NCBI GenBank assembly: GCA_965116595.1 | Contig: OZ220708.1 | Span: forward strand, 2,356,001 to 2,420,000 | Length of the DNA stretch: 64,000 nucleotides | From: G963663315 sp963668255 | Lineage (GTDB): Bacteria; Pseudomonadota; Gammaproteobacteria; Arenicellales; Poriferihabitantaceae | Direction of reading: 5' to 3' | Part shown: positions 42,345 through 52,208 of the stretch, piece after piece | Layout of the letters: each line of letters starts with the position of its first letter | Position numbering within the stretch: the first letter of the stretch is position 1 | Translations under genes and position numbers: made by a program | The notes under the pieces: model-generated | Told to the model about the DNA's origin: nothing | Seen by the model: the letters and a program-made list of their open reading frames with translations, nothing else | Databases searched by the model: none

Positions 42345-43778
42345 TTAGTCGAGTTTCTTTTTCAGCAACTCATTGACCTGTTTCGGATTTGCCTTTCCCC
42401 GGGTTTCTTTCATCACTTGCCCGACAAAAAATCCAAAAACCTTTTGGTTCCCATCCTGATATTGTTTAACCTGTTGTGCGTTTTTCTCAACGATCAAATC
42501 GACAATCGCTTCTATCTCAGTTGTATCCGTAATTTGTTTCAGGCCTTTCTGTTCTATGATTTCATCAACTGATTTATGACTGTCCCAAATCAGTGCGAAT
42601 ACTTCCTTGGCAATTTTCCCTGAAATCGTATTGTCTGCAATCCGGTTCAGGAGAGAGGCAAAGCGGTCGCTGTCCAGTGGGCAATGCCTGATGTCCAGAC
42701 TGGATTTGTTGAGCGCCGCACTGAATTCCCCGAGCATCCAGTTGGCGATCATTTTAGGTTCGGCGTTGCTTTTTCCGCAGACTGATTCGAAGTAATCAGC
42801 CATGTTTCTGTCTGCCGTTATTTGGCTGGCATCTTTGCCTGACAACAGAAAATCAGTTTCAAATCGAACTTTTCTGACGTCGGGCAATTCCGGCAGTTCC
42901 TGTCGAACGGCTTCTATGAAGCTGTCTTCCAGGATCATCCCGGGAAGATCAGGATCAGGAAAGTAGCGATAGTCGTGTGCTTCTTCCTTGGATCGCATAG
43001 ACCGGGTTTCATTATTGTCAGAATCGTACAGACGGGTTTCCTGCAGGATTTCGCCTCCTTCTTCAAGGATATTTGTCTGTCGTTCAATTTCATATTCGAT
43101 GGCCTTCTCTACAAATCGAAATGAATTGATATTTTTCAATTCGGCGCGAGTGCCCAATTCGACCTGTCCTTTGGGTCGGATCGATACATTGGCATCGCAG
43201 CGAAATGAACCTTCCTGCATATTTCCGTCCGAGATTTCGAGATATTTGACCAGGGTATGCAGCTTTTTGAGGTATGCGACAGCTTCCTGTGCAGAGCGCA
43301 TGTCCGGTTCGGAAACGATTTCCAGAAGGGGGGTGCCAGCCCGGTTCAGGTCGATTCCGGTCATGCCGTGAAAATTTTCGTGTAATGACTTGCCCGCATC
43401 CTCTTCAAGGTGAGCGCGGGTAATCCCTATGGTTTTGACACGATTTTCGGATTCTATTTCAATCTCGCCCCTGCCCACGACAGGCAACTCGAACTGGCTG
43501 ATTTGATAACCCTTGGGCAGATCCGGGTAGAAGTAGTTTTTGCGGGCAAAAATTGACCTTTGATTGATCCGGGCATTGATTCCAAGCCCGAACTTTACAG
43601 CCAGTCTGGCCGCTTCCCTGTTCATTACCGGCAGGACACCAGGTAATGCGATACTGACATCACAAGCCTGGGTATTGGGCTCGGCTCCATAAGCAGTGGA
43701 TGCCCCGCTGAAAATTTTGCTGCGAGTCAAAAGCTGGACATGCACTTCCAACCCGATTACCGCTTCCCATTCCATCAT
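42345..43778 (-). CDS. gatB: Asp-tRNA(Asn)/Glu-tRNA(Gln) amidotransferase subunit B
   Basis: GatB is the kinase and tRNA-binding subunit of the GatCAB enzyme, which amidates misacylated Glu-tRNA(Gln) and/or Asp-tRNA(Asn). The 477-residue protein has WEAVIGLEVHVQLLTRSKIFSG, YFYPDLPKGYQISQFE, HLEEDAGKSLHE, the LKNINSFRFVEKAIEYEIERQ block, YFPDPDLP and the C-terminal YqeY-like domain ending KANPKQVNELLKKKL. It is the last gene of gatCAB, 16 bases after gatA. Confidence 0.97.
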   Translation of the reverse strand: MMEWEAVIGLEVHVQLLTRSKIFSGASTAYGAEPNTQACDVSIALPGVLPVMNREAARLAVKFGLGINARINQRSIFARKNYFYPDLPKGYQISQFELPVVGRGEIEIESENRVKTIGITRAHLEEDAGKSLHENFHGMTGIDLNRAGTPLLEIVSEPDMRSAQEAVAYLKKLHTLVKYLEISDGNMQEGSFRCDANVSIRPKGQVELGTRAELKNINSFRFVEKAIEYEIERQTNILEEGGEILQETRLYDSDNNETRSMRSKEEAHDYRYFPDPDLPGMILEDSFIEAVRQELPELPDVRKVRFETDFLLSGKDASQITADRNMADYFESVCGKSNAEPKMIANWMLGEFSAALNKSSLDIRHCPLDSDRFASLLNRIADNTISGKIAKEVFALIWDSHKSVDEIIEQKGLKQITDTTEIEAIVDLIVEKNAQQVKQYQDGNQKVFGFFVGQVMKETRGKANPKQVNELLKKKLD

Positions 43779-43794
43779 GAAATCCCCTTGCCCG

Positions 43795-45249
43795 TCATCG
43801 ATATTCTGCCGGAATCCGCTGATGCCAGTCTGTTTGTTGCTGGAACTGGTGAGCGACGTTCAACAGGGTGGATTCATCCAGATATCTGCCAATCAGATGA
43901 AGACCCACGGGTAATCCCTTGCTGTCAAAGCCTGCCGGAAGGGACATAGCCGGCAAACCGGCCAGATTGGCAGAGTTGGTGAAAATATCGTTCAGGTACA
44001 TTGCCACCGGATCATCATTTTTCTCACCCAGAACGAATGCTGTGGCTGGTGTCGTTGGCCCAAGGATAAAATCACATTTCCCGAATGCGCGGCTGAAGTC
44101 GTCTGCAATCAGTCGTCTCAGCTTTTGAGCCTTGATATAGTAGGCATCATAATATCCGGAAGACAATACATAGGTCCCTATCATGATCCTGCGTTTTACT
44201 TCATCGCCAAAGCCTTCTGCCCTTGTCTTTTCATACATGTCGACGAGGTCGTCATATTGTTCAGTACGGTACCCATACCGCACCCCGTCAAAGCGTGACA
44301 GATTGGACGATGCTTCAGCAGGCGCCAGAACGTAATAACAGGGGATGCCTGCCTTGCTGTTCGGCAATTCGACTTCGATGGTTTTTGCGCCCATGGATTC
44401 GAGTTGTCTGATGCTCTGCTGAATAATCGCAGCGACTTCACAATCCACTCCATCATCAAAAAACTCCCTGGGTAATCCAATGGTTTTGCCCGCGATAGAA
44501 AGATCCAGAATCCTGGAATAATCCGGCACCTCCAGTTGCAGTGATGTCGAATCACGTGTATCAAATCCGGACATGGCCTGCAGTACCATGGCTGCATCCT
44601 CTGCACTGATTGCCAGAACCCCACCCTGGTCCAGGGATGACGCGAATGCAATCATTCCGTACCTCGACACTCTTCCATAACTCGGCTTGATTCCAGTCAG
44701 TCCGCAGAACGCAGCCGGTTGTCGAATCGACCCTCCGGTATCGGTAGCTGATGCAACCGGCGCAAGACGCGCCGCAACGGCCGAGGCGGCCCCCCCGGAA
44801 CTGCCGCCCGGGACACGTGTCCTGTCCCATGGATTTGCCGCTGCACCGAAAAAGCTGGTTTCACAGGAAGAGCCCATCGCAAATTCATCCATGTTGGTTT
44901 TGCCAAGTGTGACCATGCCCTGACAATTGAGCTTGTCCACCACGGTCGCGTCATACGGTGATTTGAAGTTATGCAGTATTTTCGATCCACAGGTGGTCAA
45001 TACTCCCTGCGTGCAGAACAGGTCTTTATGGGCGATCGGTATGCCGGTCAACAGCGTAGCCCCACCCGATGACAACATCTGATCCGAATTACGGGCTTGC
45101 CTGAGTGCAATTTCATCGGTAATTGTGATAAATGCGTTCAGTTCACCTGCATTGTGAATGCGGTCGAGAAAGTGTTGAGTCAATTCAACGCAGGAATATT
45201 CTTTTTTGCGCAGGGACTCGCCGTGTTCCCTCAGTGTCCTGGTATGCAT
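43795..45249 (-). CDS. gatA: Asp-tRNA(Asn)/Glu-tRNA(Gln) amidotransferase subunit A
   Basis: GatA is the glutaminase subunit of GatCAB. This 484-residue amidase-signature protein has the Lys of GIPIAHKDLFCTQGV, the cis-Ser in GSSGGAASAVAARLAPVASATDTGGSIRQPAAFCG (Ser-cisSer-Lys triad), TGIKPSYGRVSRYGM and the late GPTTPATAFVLGEK. The tail NVAHQFQQQTDWHQRIP is usual. It is 14 bases after gatC. Confidence 0.97.
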   Translation of the reverse strand: MHTRTLREHGESLRKKEYSCVELTQHFLDRIHNAGELNAFITITDEIALRQARNSDQMLSSGGATLLTGIPIAHKDLFCTQGVLTTCGSKILHNFKSPYDATVVDKLNCQGMVTLGKTNMDEFAMGSSCETSFFGAAANPWDRTRVPGGSSGGAASAVAARLAPVASATDTGGSIRQPAAFCGLTGIKPSYGRVSRYGMIAFASSLDQGGVLAISAEDAAMVLQAMSGFDTRDSTSLQLEVPDYSRILDLSIAGKTIGLPREFFDDGVDCEVAAIIQQSIRQLESMGAKTIEVELPNSKAGIPCYYVLAPAEASSNLSRFDGVRYGYRTEQYDDLVDMYEKTRAEGFGDEVKRRIMIGTYVLSSGYYDAYYIKAQKLRRLIADDFSRAFGKCDFILGPTTPATAFVLGEKNDDPVAMYLNDIFTNSANLAGLPAMSLPAGFDSKGLPVGLHLIGRYLDESTLLNVAHQFQQQTDWHQRIPAEYR

Positions 45250-45263
45250 ACCGTTAAAACTGT

Positions 45264-45551
45264 TTATTCGATAACTCTCGGAACGAGATATAGTCCGTTT
45301 TCTGCAGAGGGCGCAATTTCCTGAAAAGCCTCTCTGTGACTGACAGAAGTAATCGTGTCTTCCCTCAATCTAAGTGCAGCATCCCGGGGGTGGGACATGG
45401 GTTCGATCTCGCTGGTATCGATCCGGTTCATTTGTTCAATCAGTTCGAGAATACGTGAAAGCTGAGTCGCAGACGATTGTGCCTGGCGGTCGTCTATCCT
45501 GAGTCTTGCAAGTCTTGCAATATGACTGATTTCAGTGGGAGTTAAAGACAT
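45264..45551 (-). CDS. gatC: Asp-tRNA(Asn)/Glu-tRNA(Gln) amidotransferase subunit C
   Basis: GatC is the small 95-residue belt protein that stabilises the GatA-GatB pair. The N-terminal LTPTEISHIARLARLRIDD and the C-terminal MSHPRDAALRLREDTITSVSHREAFQEIAPSAENGLYLVPRVIE are typical. It starts the gatCAB operon and is divergent from mreB with a 171-base gap that should hold both promoters; I saw no strong consensus in it. Confidence 0.95.
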   Translation of the reverse strand: MSLTPTEISHIARLARLRIDDRQAQSSATQLSRILELIEQMNRIDTSEIEPMSHPRDAALRLREDTITSVSHREAFQEIAPSAENGLYLVPRVIE

Positions 45552-45722
45552 TATGATTTGATTCGGGAGGCAATTACCACCATAAGCACATCAACTTACC
45601 ACAACATTCCGTGGTTGAATAGTATGGCCTGGATTGGTAAGCTATACAAAAAAATATGTGTGGTACAGTTACCTTAATTCCCACTTTCTTACTTCTCTTT
45701 CTTATCTGGAATTTCCAATACA

Positions 45723-46766
45723 ATGTTCAAGCGCCTGATTGGCCTCTTTTCCAATGACCTTGCAATAGATCTTGGCACAGCAAACACCCTCATTTATGTT
45801 CGTAACAAGGGCATTATCCTGAACGAACCTTCTGTTGTGGCGATCAAGGAACAAGCCAACAGCAGCAGCGGCAAATCTGTACTGGCCGTCGGTTACGAAG
45901 CCAAGCGTATGCTGGGTCGAACACCGGGAACAATCAAGGCGATTCGTCCGATGAAGGATGGGGTGATTGCTGATTTCAATGTCACGGAAGATATGCTCAA
46001 GTATTTTATCCGTAAAGCCCAGGAAAACAAGTTTTTTTCAAGCCCGAGGATCATTATCTGTGTGCCCTGCGGGTCAACCCAGGTAGAGAGACGGGCAATC
46101 AGTGAATCCGCCACTGGCGCTGGCGCCAGAGAAGTGTATCTGATTGAAGAACCGATGGCGGTTGCGATTGGCGCTAATTTACCTGTTGCCGAGCCGACCG
46201 GGTCCATGGTGGTCGATATTGGCGGTGGCACCACTGAAGTCGGTATTCTATCTCTGGGGGGGATGGTTTTTTCAAACTCCCTGCGAGTTGCCGGTGACTC
46301 GTTTGATGAAGCGATTATCAATCACATGCGGCGACGTCACGGAGTTCTTATCGGTGAATCCACAGCCGAGCGCATCAAACATACCATTGCGACAGCCTGG
46401 TCAGAGTCAGAGCACAAAGATATGGAAATCAAGGGTAGGGATATTACCGAAAGCCTGGCCCGTGGTCTGTTGATCACCAGCGAAGAGATTTACGAGGCGA
46501 TCAATGATTCCATTCAATTGATTATTCACGCGATACGGCAGGCTCTGGAAAAAGCGCCGCCAGAACTGAGTGCGGATATCAGTGAGAAAGGAATGGTGAT
46601 CGCCGGTGGCGGCGCATTGTTACGGGACATGGACAGGCGGTTGATGCAGGACCTTGGCCTGCCGGTGATTCTTGCTGAAGAACCCATGAGTTGCGTCGTA
46701 CGTGGTTGTGGCCGTGCATTGGAGGAAATGGACGTGATTGGTGACGTATTTGCAAGCGATGGTTGA
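45723..46766 (+). CDS. mreB: Rod shape-determining protein MreB
   Basis: MreB is the actin-like filament protein that guides lateral wall synthesis. The 347-residue protein has the N-terminal amphipathic membrane-binding stretch (MFKRLIGLFSNDL), phosphate-1 IDLGTANTLIYV, NEPSVVAI, phosphate-2 VVDIGGGTTEVGILSL, and the adenosine motif VIAGGGALLRDMDRRL. It begins the elongation cluster mreBCD-mrdAB, so the cell is expected to be rod-shaped. Confidence 0.97.
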   Translation: MFKRLIGLFSNDLAIDLGTANTLIYVRNKGIILNEPSVVAIKEQANSSSGKSVLAVGYEAKRMLGRTPGTIKAIRPMKDGVIADFNVTEDMLKYFIRKAQENKFFSSPRIIICVPCGSTQVERRAISESATGAGAREVYLIEEPMAVAIGANLPVAEPTGSMVVDIGGGTTEVGILSLGGMVFSNSLRVAGDSFDEAIINHMRRRHGVLIGESTAERIKHTIATAWSESEHKDMEIKGRDITESLARGLLITSEEIYEAINDSIQLIIHAIRQALEKAPPELSADISEKGMVIAGGGALLRDMDRRLMQDLGLPVILAEEPMSCVVRGCGRALEEMDVIGDVFASDG

Positions 46767-46870
46767 CCTGACTGAGTGCTGACGACTGCATTAATCGACC
46801 GTATTACTTATAGACTGACCATTGCACAGTTGAATTGATGATTGTTTGTCAGTAATCCGGAATTGTAATC

Positions 46871-47737
46871 TTGAGTTACAATCGAATCTTTCCAATCTAT
46901 CGATTTGCATTCTTCCTCGCACTGTCTATCGGAATGATGATCATCGATCATCGAAGCACCTTGTTTGGGCCAGTCAGGAACATCACTTCGTTAATCAACA
47001 TCACATTCGAATCCGTTGTACTGTTTCCAGGCAATGCAACCGCTGTGTTTGAGCGCTACTATCCGGATGACACACTACACAGGAAATTCATCGAACTTCA
47101 AAACAAACAGGCGATTCTGGAGACCAGGTTACAACGCTATGAAGCGCTGGAACTGGAAAATCAGCGCCTCACTAAACTGCTGGGCTCATCTGAAAGCTCC
47201 ACCAACCAGGTTCTGCTGGCAAAAATAATCGGATTGAGCCCCGAACCCTACAATCAGAATATCATCCTTAACCGTGGAACGGAAGCGGGAGTTTTTCTGG
47301 GCCAATCTGTGGTTGCGCCCGAGGGGGTGCTGGGACAGATTTCAAAAGTCGGCCTGAAGAGAAGTGTTGTTACCCTCATCACCGACCCAAGCCACGGGTT
47401 GCCTGTCCAGATTCAGCGGAATAAGCTGCAAACCATCATTCAGGGCGCTGGAGAAACAGACCGGGTCGAAGTGCCTGATTTGATCAGCCGCTCGGATATC
47501 CAGCGAGGCGACATACTGGTCACTTCCGGTATGGGCGGACGTTTCCCGATAGGATACAAGGTCGCTGAAGTGACAGATATTGTTGAAGATGCGAGTGAGC
47601 CGTTCATGAAAGTCTCTGCGTCGACCATCGCAAAAATTGGATTGGTCAGGGAAGTGCTGCTGTTATGGAATTCCGACCAGATCGATGATTTCAAACCGCC
47701 TGATTCAGGATCTGTTTCAAGTCAGAAAAATGAGTAG
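46871..47737 (+). CDS. mreC: Rod shape-determining protein MreC
   Basis: MreC is a membrane-anchored periplasmic scaffold of the elongation complex. The 288-residue product has one N-terminal membrane segment (YRFAFFLALSIGMMIIDH), a coiled coil (ELQNKQAILETRLQRYEALELENQRLTKLLG) and the beta-rich domain with GVLGQISKVGLKRSVVTLITDPSHGLPVQI and TSGMGGRFPIGYKVAEVTDI. The start is TTG at 46871; no ATG or GTG lies upstream in frame, and the next ATG would remove half the anchor. Its end overlaps the mreD start by eight bases. Confidence 0.93.
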   Translation: MSYNRIFPIYRFAFFLALSIGMMIIDHRSTLFGPVRNITSLINITFESVVLFPGNATAVFERYYPDDTLHRKFIELQNKQAILETRLQRYEALELENQRLTKLLGSSESSTNQVLLAKIIGLSPEPYNQNIILNRGTEAGVFLGQSVVAPEGVLGQISKVGLKRSVVTLITDPSHGLPVQIQRNKLQTIIQGAGETDRVEVPDLISRSDIQRGDILVTSGMGGRFPIGYKVAEVTDIVEDASEPFMKVSASTIAKIGLVREVLLLWNSDQIDDFKPPDSGSVSSQKNE

Positions 47738-48224
47738 GTATCGATTCAGGAAATCACCGTACGGAATTGTCCTGGTTACATTGGCTATCGGTCTCATTCT
47801 GGACCTGGTCACTTATTTCGAATGGATGAAGTATGCGGAGCCTGATTGGGTACTGCTGATCCTGTTTTACTGGTGCCTGATCATGCCAGACAGAATCGGT
47901 GTCGGCTATGGCTGGATTGCGGGATTGATGATCGACATACTGAATTACTCTTTGCTCGGGCAGCACGCTGTAGCCAAGGCATTCGTCGCTCTTTTCGCTG
48001 TAACTACAAGTCGCAGGATTCGAACGTATGACCTGTGGCAGCAATGCATCATTGTTTTCTTCATTTCTTCGATTGATATTGGTATTACCGTGTGGATTGC
48101 CAATATCACGGGCAATACCGGGATCAGGCTGGTTTACTGGCAATCAGCGCTGATGTCGGCGTTGCTCTGGCCTATCATATTCATTGCCTTGCGTTTCCTG
48201 AGTATGCGGAGGAGGGTTGGGTAA
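47730..48224 (+). CDS. mreD: Rod shape-determining protein MreD
   Basis: MreD is a small integral membrane protein of the elongation complex. The 164-residue product has about five membrane segments and the family-typical start YGIVLVTLAIGLILDLV, LLILFYWCLIMPDRIGVGYGWIAGLMIDILNYSLLGQHAVAKAF. It starts at ATG 47730 inside the mreC end, and its stop overlaps the mrdA ATG (TAATG at 48222-48226). Confidence 0.93.
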   Translation: MSRYRFRKSPYGIVLVTLAIGLILDLVTYFEWMKYAEPDWVLLILFYWCLIMPDRIGVGYGWIAGLMIDILNYSLLGQHAVAKAFVALFAVTTSRRIRTYDLWQQCIIVFFISSIDIGITVWIANITGNTGIRLVYWQSALMSALLWPIIFIALRFLSMRRRVG

Positions 48225-50125
48225 TGATACCGATACGGGATTACCCGGCTGAAATCAGTGTTGTCCGTAATCGGATTACCATCCTGTTCACGATAATACT
48301 GTTACTTGTTTTAATTCTTGTAGCCAGATTGGGTTATCTCCAGATTCATCAGTACCAGCGGTTCTCTACGCTCGCCCAGAATAATCGCATAGACATCTTC
48401 CCCCTGTCTCCGATAAGGGGCCTTATTTATGATCGAAACGGGGAAATCCTGGCCGATAACCTGAAGGCTTACAATCTCGAAATATTACCCGACAAGGTCG
48501 AGGACATGGACGGCCTGTTGCACGAACTGGGTCAGTTGATTGAACTTACAGATGCCCATTTGAAGCCATTTCGACTGCTGTTGAAGGAACGTCCGTCATT
48601 TGTGAGGCAGACCCTGAAAGCAAACCTGAGTGAACAGGAAGTTGCAATTATTGCGGTAAATCAGCACCGGTATGATGGAGTGGGATTGAGGGCGCGGCTG
48701 CAACGGTTTTATCCGAAAGAGGATCTGACCTCCCACGTGATCGGTTATGTCGGAAGAATCAGCAAAAGTGATCTGAAGAAAGTCGATACTCAGGCTTACC
48801 GGGGAATGGAATATATTGGAAAGAGTGGCATAGAAGCACGGTATGAATCCATGTTGCTCGGTAAACTCGGTGTGGTTCAAGTGGAAACCAATGCGCACGG
48901 TCGAATTATCCGCAGGCTGGAAAAAACCACATCCGATACCGGTAAAACGCTTTATTTGAGTATGGACATCAATCTGCAGGAAAAAGGTGTTGAAGCTATG
49001 CAGGGATATGAAGGAGCGGTGGTTGCCATTGAACCGGCCACCGGAGATATACTGGCTTTCGTCAGCGCGCCTGGCTATGACCCCAATCCTTTTGTCAATG
49101 GCATCAGTGAAACCGAATACGACAGTCTCAAGAAATCCGACCGTCAACCCCTGTTGAACCGGGCATTGTCGGGTCGCTATGCACCCGGTTCCACGATAAA
49201 AGGGTTCATCTCGCTGGTTGGCATGGAAAACGGGATCAGCGGTAGCAAGACCAGTTACTGTCCCGGGTGGTACAGTTTGCCAAATCATACTCATCGTTAC
49301 CGATGCTGGAAGAAGTACGGTCATGGCTTGCTGGATGGTTACGACAGTATCGTGCAATCCTGTGATGTCTATTTTTACCGGCTCGCAGAGATGTTGGGAA
49401 TTGACAGGATAAACGAAGGAATGACCAGATTCGGTTTTGGCGAGCAGACCGGCATTGATTTGCTCGGAGAGCCTTCGGGTTTGATTCCCTCGAAGGAATG
49501 GAAACGGCAGCGTTTCAAACAGCCATGGTTTCCAGGAGAAACGATCATTACAGGGATTGGCCAGGGCTATATGCTGGTTACACCGCTGCAACTGGCCGCT
49601 GCGACGGCAACGCTTGCCAATTACGGTAAGAAAATCGCTCCCAGATTTTTGTCGGTTATCGAACATCCTTCAAGCCAGATCAAACAACGCGTTGCACCTG
49701 TAGAACTCGGTACGGTTAAATTGCAGGATGATGATTTTTTTACGCAAGTCATCGACAGTATGCAGGATGTAGTGCATGGGGAAAAAGGCACAGCAAGAGG
49801 GATAGGCATGGACATTCGATACCGGATGGCAGGCAAGACCGGCACAGCACAGGTCAAAAGCATTGCCCAGGATGAAACATACGACGACGAAAACGTCGAA
49901 AAGAAATTCAGGGATCATTCGTTGTTTGTCGGTTTTGCTCCGGTTGACGACCCGAAGATCGCGATTGCAGTTGTCGTCGAGCATGCAGGCAGCGGCAGTA
50001 AGACCGCAGCGCCAATCGCCAGGAAGTTGATTGATTACTACCTGCTCGAGCGGTTGAAGCTCTACCCTGAGCCACCCGCCGACCAATTGGCCGGTCTCAA
50101 TGGCCTCGCAGGGCCGCCGTTGTGA
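48224..50125 (+). CDS. mrdA: Penicillin-binding protein 2 (peptidoglycan transpeptidase)
   Basis: PBP2 cross-links peptidoglycan during elongation together with RodA. The 633-residue protein has a short cytoplasmic N-terminus, one membrane anchor (ITILFTIILLLVLILVARLGYLQI), a pedestal domain (PIRGLIYDRNGEILADN) and the transpeptidase domain. The active-site Ser is in SGRYAPGSTIKGF (SxxK, about residue 323); SCD stands in the SxN position (SIVQSCDVYFYRLAEML), and KTGTAQV is the third motif. The start overlaps the mreD stop; the end overlaps rodA. Confidence 0.96.
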   Translation: MIPIRDYPAEISVVRNRITILFTIILLLVLILVARLGYLQIHQYQRFSTLAQNNRIDIFPLSPIRGLIYDRNGEILADNLKAYNLEILPDKVEDMDGLLHELGQLIELTDAHLKPFRLLLKERPSFVRQTLKANLSEQEVAIIAVNQHRYDGVGLRARLQRFYPKEDLTSHVIGYVGRISKSDLKKVDTQAYRGMEYIGKSGIEARYESMLLGKLGVVQVETNAHGRIIRRLEKTTSDTGKTLYLSMDINLQEKGVEAMQGYEGAVVAIEPATGDILAFVSAPGYDPNPFVNGISETEYDSLKKSDRQPLLNRALSGRYAPGSTIKGFISLVGMENGISGSKTSYCPGWYSLPNHTHRYRCWKKYGHGLLDGYDSIVQSCDVYFYRLAEMLGIDRINEGMTRFGFGEQTGIDLLGEPSGLIPSKEWKRQRFKQPWFPGETIITGIGQGYMLVTPLQLAAATATLANYGKKIAPRFLSVIEHPSSQIKQRVAPVELGTVKLQDDDFFTQVIDSMQDVVHGEKGTARGIGMDIRYRMAGKTGTAQVKSIAQDETYDDENVEKKFRDHSLFVGFAPVDDPKIAIAVVVEHAGSGSKTAAPIARKLIDYYLLERLKLYPEPPADQLAGLNGLAGPPL

Positions 50126-51204
50126 ATCAGAAAACCTCTCATGTTGATTATCTGCTTCTGACTGCAATTTTCATGTTGTGTGGTGTCGGCCTGGTCGTGC
50201 TGTACAGTGCGGTTGGAGAAAATATCTCCCTGATTGCAAAACACAGTATCCGGGTAGGCCTTGCCCTTGTATTGATGTATGTGTTTTCCAGAATTCCGCC
50301 AAAGGTACTGGCCCGCTGGTCTCCGCATATTTATCTGTTGGGACTGACGCTGTTGTTTATGGTTCTTGCTGTGGGGATCATAGGCAAGGGCGCACAACGC
50401 TGGATAGACCTGGGCGTATTCAGATTCCAACCCGCAGAGATCATGAAAATCGGTGTACCGATGATGGTTGCATGGGTGTTCTCGCGGTTGCCGCTTTCCC
50501 TGGGGTTTGTGCCCCTGCTCTGTTCGGTTCTGACTATCCTGATTCCTACCGTCCTGGTCATTATGCAACCTGATCTTGGTACCGGCCTGTTGATTGCACT
50601 GGCTGGGACCACTGTCATTTTTTTGGCCGGAATCAGCTGGAAACTGATCATTTCCGTGATTGCGTTAGTTGGACTTGCTACCCCCTTGATGTGGGCACTC
50701 GTGCTGCATGATTATCAGCGCAAGCGAATTTTGACTTTGTTCGATCCCTGGTCAGACCCCCTTGGCGCCGGTTATCATTCTATTCAGTCAATCATTGCGG
50801 TTGGTTCCGGAGGTATCTGGGGTAAGGGATGGCTATCCGGCACCCAATCCCAGCTTGAGTTTATTCCGGAACGCAATACGGATTTTATTTTTGCGGTATT
50901 TGCCGAGGAGTTTGGACTGGTCGGTATCGCCGTTTTGCTGTTTTTGTATTGTTTTCTGGTTTTTCGCGGGCTTTTGATTGCCTACTATGCGCAGGATACC
51001 TATTCCCGATTATTGGCCGGGGGGTTATCTGCAACCTTCTTTTTCTATGTATTTGTTAATATCGGAATGGTTTCTGGTATTCTGCCGGTGGTCGGTGTGC
51101 CATTGCCGTTGATGAGCTATGGAGGGACTTCCATGGTAACCCTGATGATCGGATTTGGTATGCTTATGAGCATTTCACGAAACAAGAACCTGCTGCAACG
51201 CTGA
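50122..51204 (+). CDS. rodA: Rod shape-determining protein RodA (SEDS glycosyltransferase)
   Basis: RodA is the SEDS-family peptidoglycan polymerase partner of PBP2. The 360-residue protein has about ten membrane helices and the family blocks GIIGKGAQRWIDLGVFRFQPAEIMKIGVPM, MQPDLGTGLLIALAG, the putative catalytic Asp region in LTLFDPWSDPLGAGYHSIQS, GSGGIWGKGWLSGTQSQLEFIPERNTDFIFAVFAEE and GVPLPLMSYGGTSM. It overlaps the mrdA end by four bases. Confidence 0.96.
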   Translation: MNQKTSHVDYLLLTAIFMLCGVGLVVLYSAVGENISLIAKHSIRVGLALVLMYVFSRIPPKVLARWSPHIYLLGLTLLFMVLAVGIIGKGAQRWIDLGVFRFQPAEIMKIGVPMMVAWVFSRLPLSLGFVPLLCSVLTILIPTVLVIMQPDLGTGLLIALAGTTVIFLAGISWKLIISVIALVGLATPLMWALVLHDYQRKRILTLFDPWSDPLGAGYHSIQSIIAVGSGGIWGKGWLSGTQSQLEFIPERNTDFIFAVFAEEFGLVGIAVLLFLYCFLVFRGLLIAYYAQDTYSRLLAGGLSATFFFYVFVNIGMVSGILPVVGVPLPLMSYGGTSMVTLMIGFGMLMSISRNKNLLQR

Positions 51205-51206
51205 AG

Positions 51207-52208
51207 ATGAATTTTCTATCACTTCTTTTCAGAAAAACCGTCTGGCAACTCGCATTGCCGGTATTACTGGGAATATCGGTTAATGCCTGGGCGCTGGATA
51301 TAGATCAATACCCCGCACTTCAGGAACTGGTCAAAGTCATGTCCAGTGAAGATGGTTATCCGAAGGACGAACTGGCTGAAATTCTCAGCAGTGTGTCTAT
51401 TGATAAAAAAACCCTGTCGCTGATGGACAGACAATACGAAGCGCTGCCATGGTTTAAATACAGGAACCTGTTCATTAACCAGAACCGGATTGATGGGGGC
51501 GTGGAATTCTGGAACAGGCATGAACCGGTCCTGGGCAGGGCGTATCAGGAATATGGAGTGCCGCCAGCTGTGATCGTCGCAGTGATCGGAATTGAAACTC
51601 ATTACGGCACCCGTATGGGCGAACGGAGTGTACTTGGCAGCCTGGTCACGCTATCGGCGGCCTACCCGAGGCGAAGCAGGTTTTTCACCCGTGAATTAAG
51701 AACCTTTCTGAACATCACCCGAAAGGAGAACATAGCTCCAGGGACGGTGCGCGGTTCTTTTGCCGGTGCAATTGGAATCCCCCAGTTTATGCCAACCAGC
51801 TATGAAGCCTATTCGATTGATTTCAATGGCAACGGACGACGAGATCTGGTCAATGAAATTGAGGATGCGATTGGCAGTGTCGCCAACTATCTGAAAGTGC
51901 ACGGCTGGACGCGTGGCGAGAAAATCTATTCCGCAGTTCTTTCGCCGTTATCTGAATCGGCCGCATCCCTTGCCGGTAGAAGGGCCAAATTGATCCACAA
52001 CACCTCAGACCTGATTAATGCAGGTGTCGATTTTGACGCTTCTGGCAGCAGCAGGAAAAGCGCTCTGCTCTCCTTTAAGGATGAAGAGGGGAGACGACAT
52101 GTCGTCGGCTATGGCAATTTTTATGCGATCACCCGCTATAATACAAGCATCAATTACGCTTTGGCAGTCGCGGAATTGTCAGAAGCGATAGACAGGAGAC
52201 GCAACTGA
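51207..52208 (+). CDS. mltB: Lytic murein transglycosylase B
   Basis: MltB cleaves glycan strands, forming 1,6-anhydromuramic ends. The 333-residue protein has a signal sequence (WQLALPVLLGISVNAWALD) without a lipobox Cys, so it appears soluble or periplasmic rather than lipid-anchored. The catalytic Glu is in IGIETHYGTRMGERSVL (about residue 130), followed by LVTLSAAYPRRSRFFTRELRTFL, GSFAGAIGIPQFMPTSYEAYSIDFNGNGRRDL and VANYLKVHGW. It starts two bases after rodA. Confidence 0.94.
   Translation: MNFLSLLFRKTVWQLALPVLLGISVNAWALDIDQYPALQELVKVMSSEDGYPKDELAEILSSVSIDKKTLSLMDRQYEALPWFKYRNLFINQNRIDGGVEFWNRHEPVLGRAYQEYGVPPAVIVAVIGIETHYGTRMGERSVLGSLVTLSAAYPRRSRFFTRELRTFLNITRKENIAPGTVRGSFAGAIGIPQFMPTSYEAYSIDFNGNGRRDLVNEIEDAIGSVANYLKVHGWTRGEKIYSAVLSPLSESAASLAGRRAKLIHNTSDLINAGVDFDASGSSRKSALLSFKDEEGRRHVVGYGNFYAITRYNTSINYALAVAELSEAIDRRRN

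Noticed and set aside
48596..49666. 356-codon minus-strand frame inside mrdA
   Set aside because: It lies wholly opposite the PBP2 gene, which has all transpeptidase motifs; the antisense product has no recognisable motif or ribosome site.
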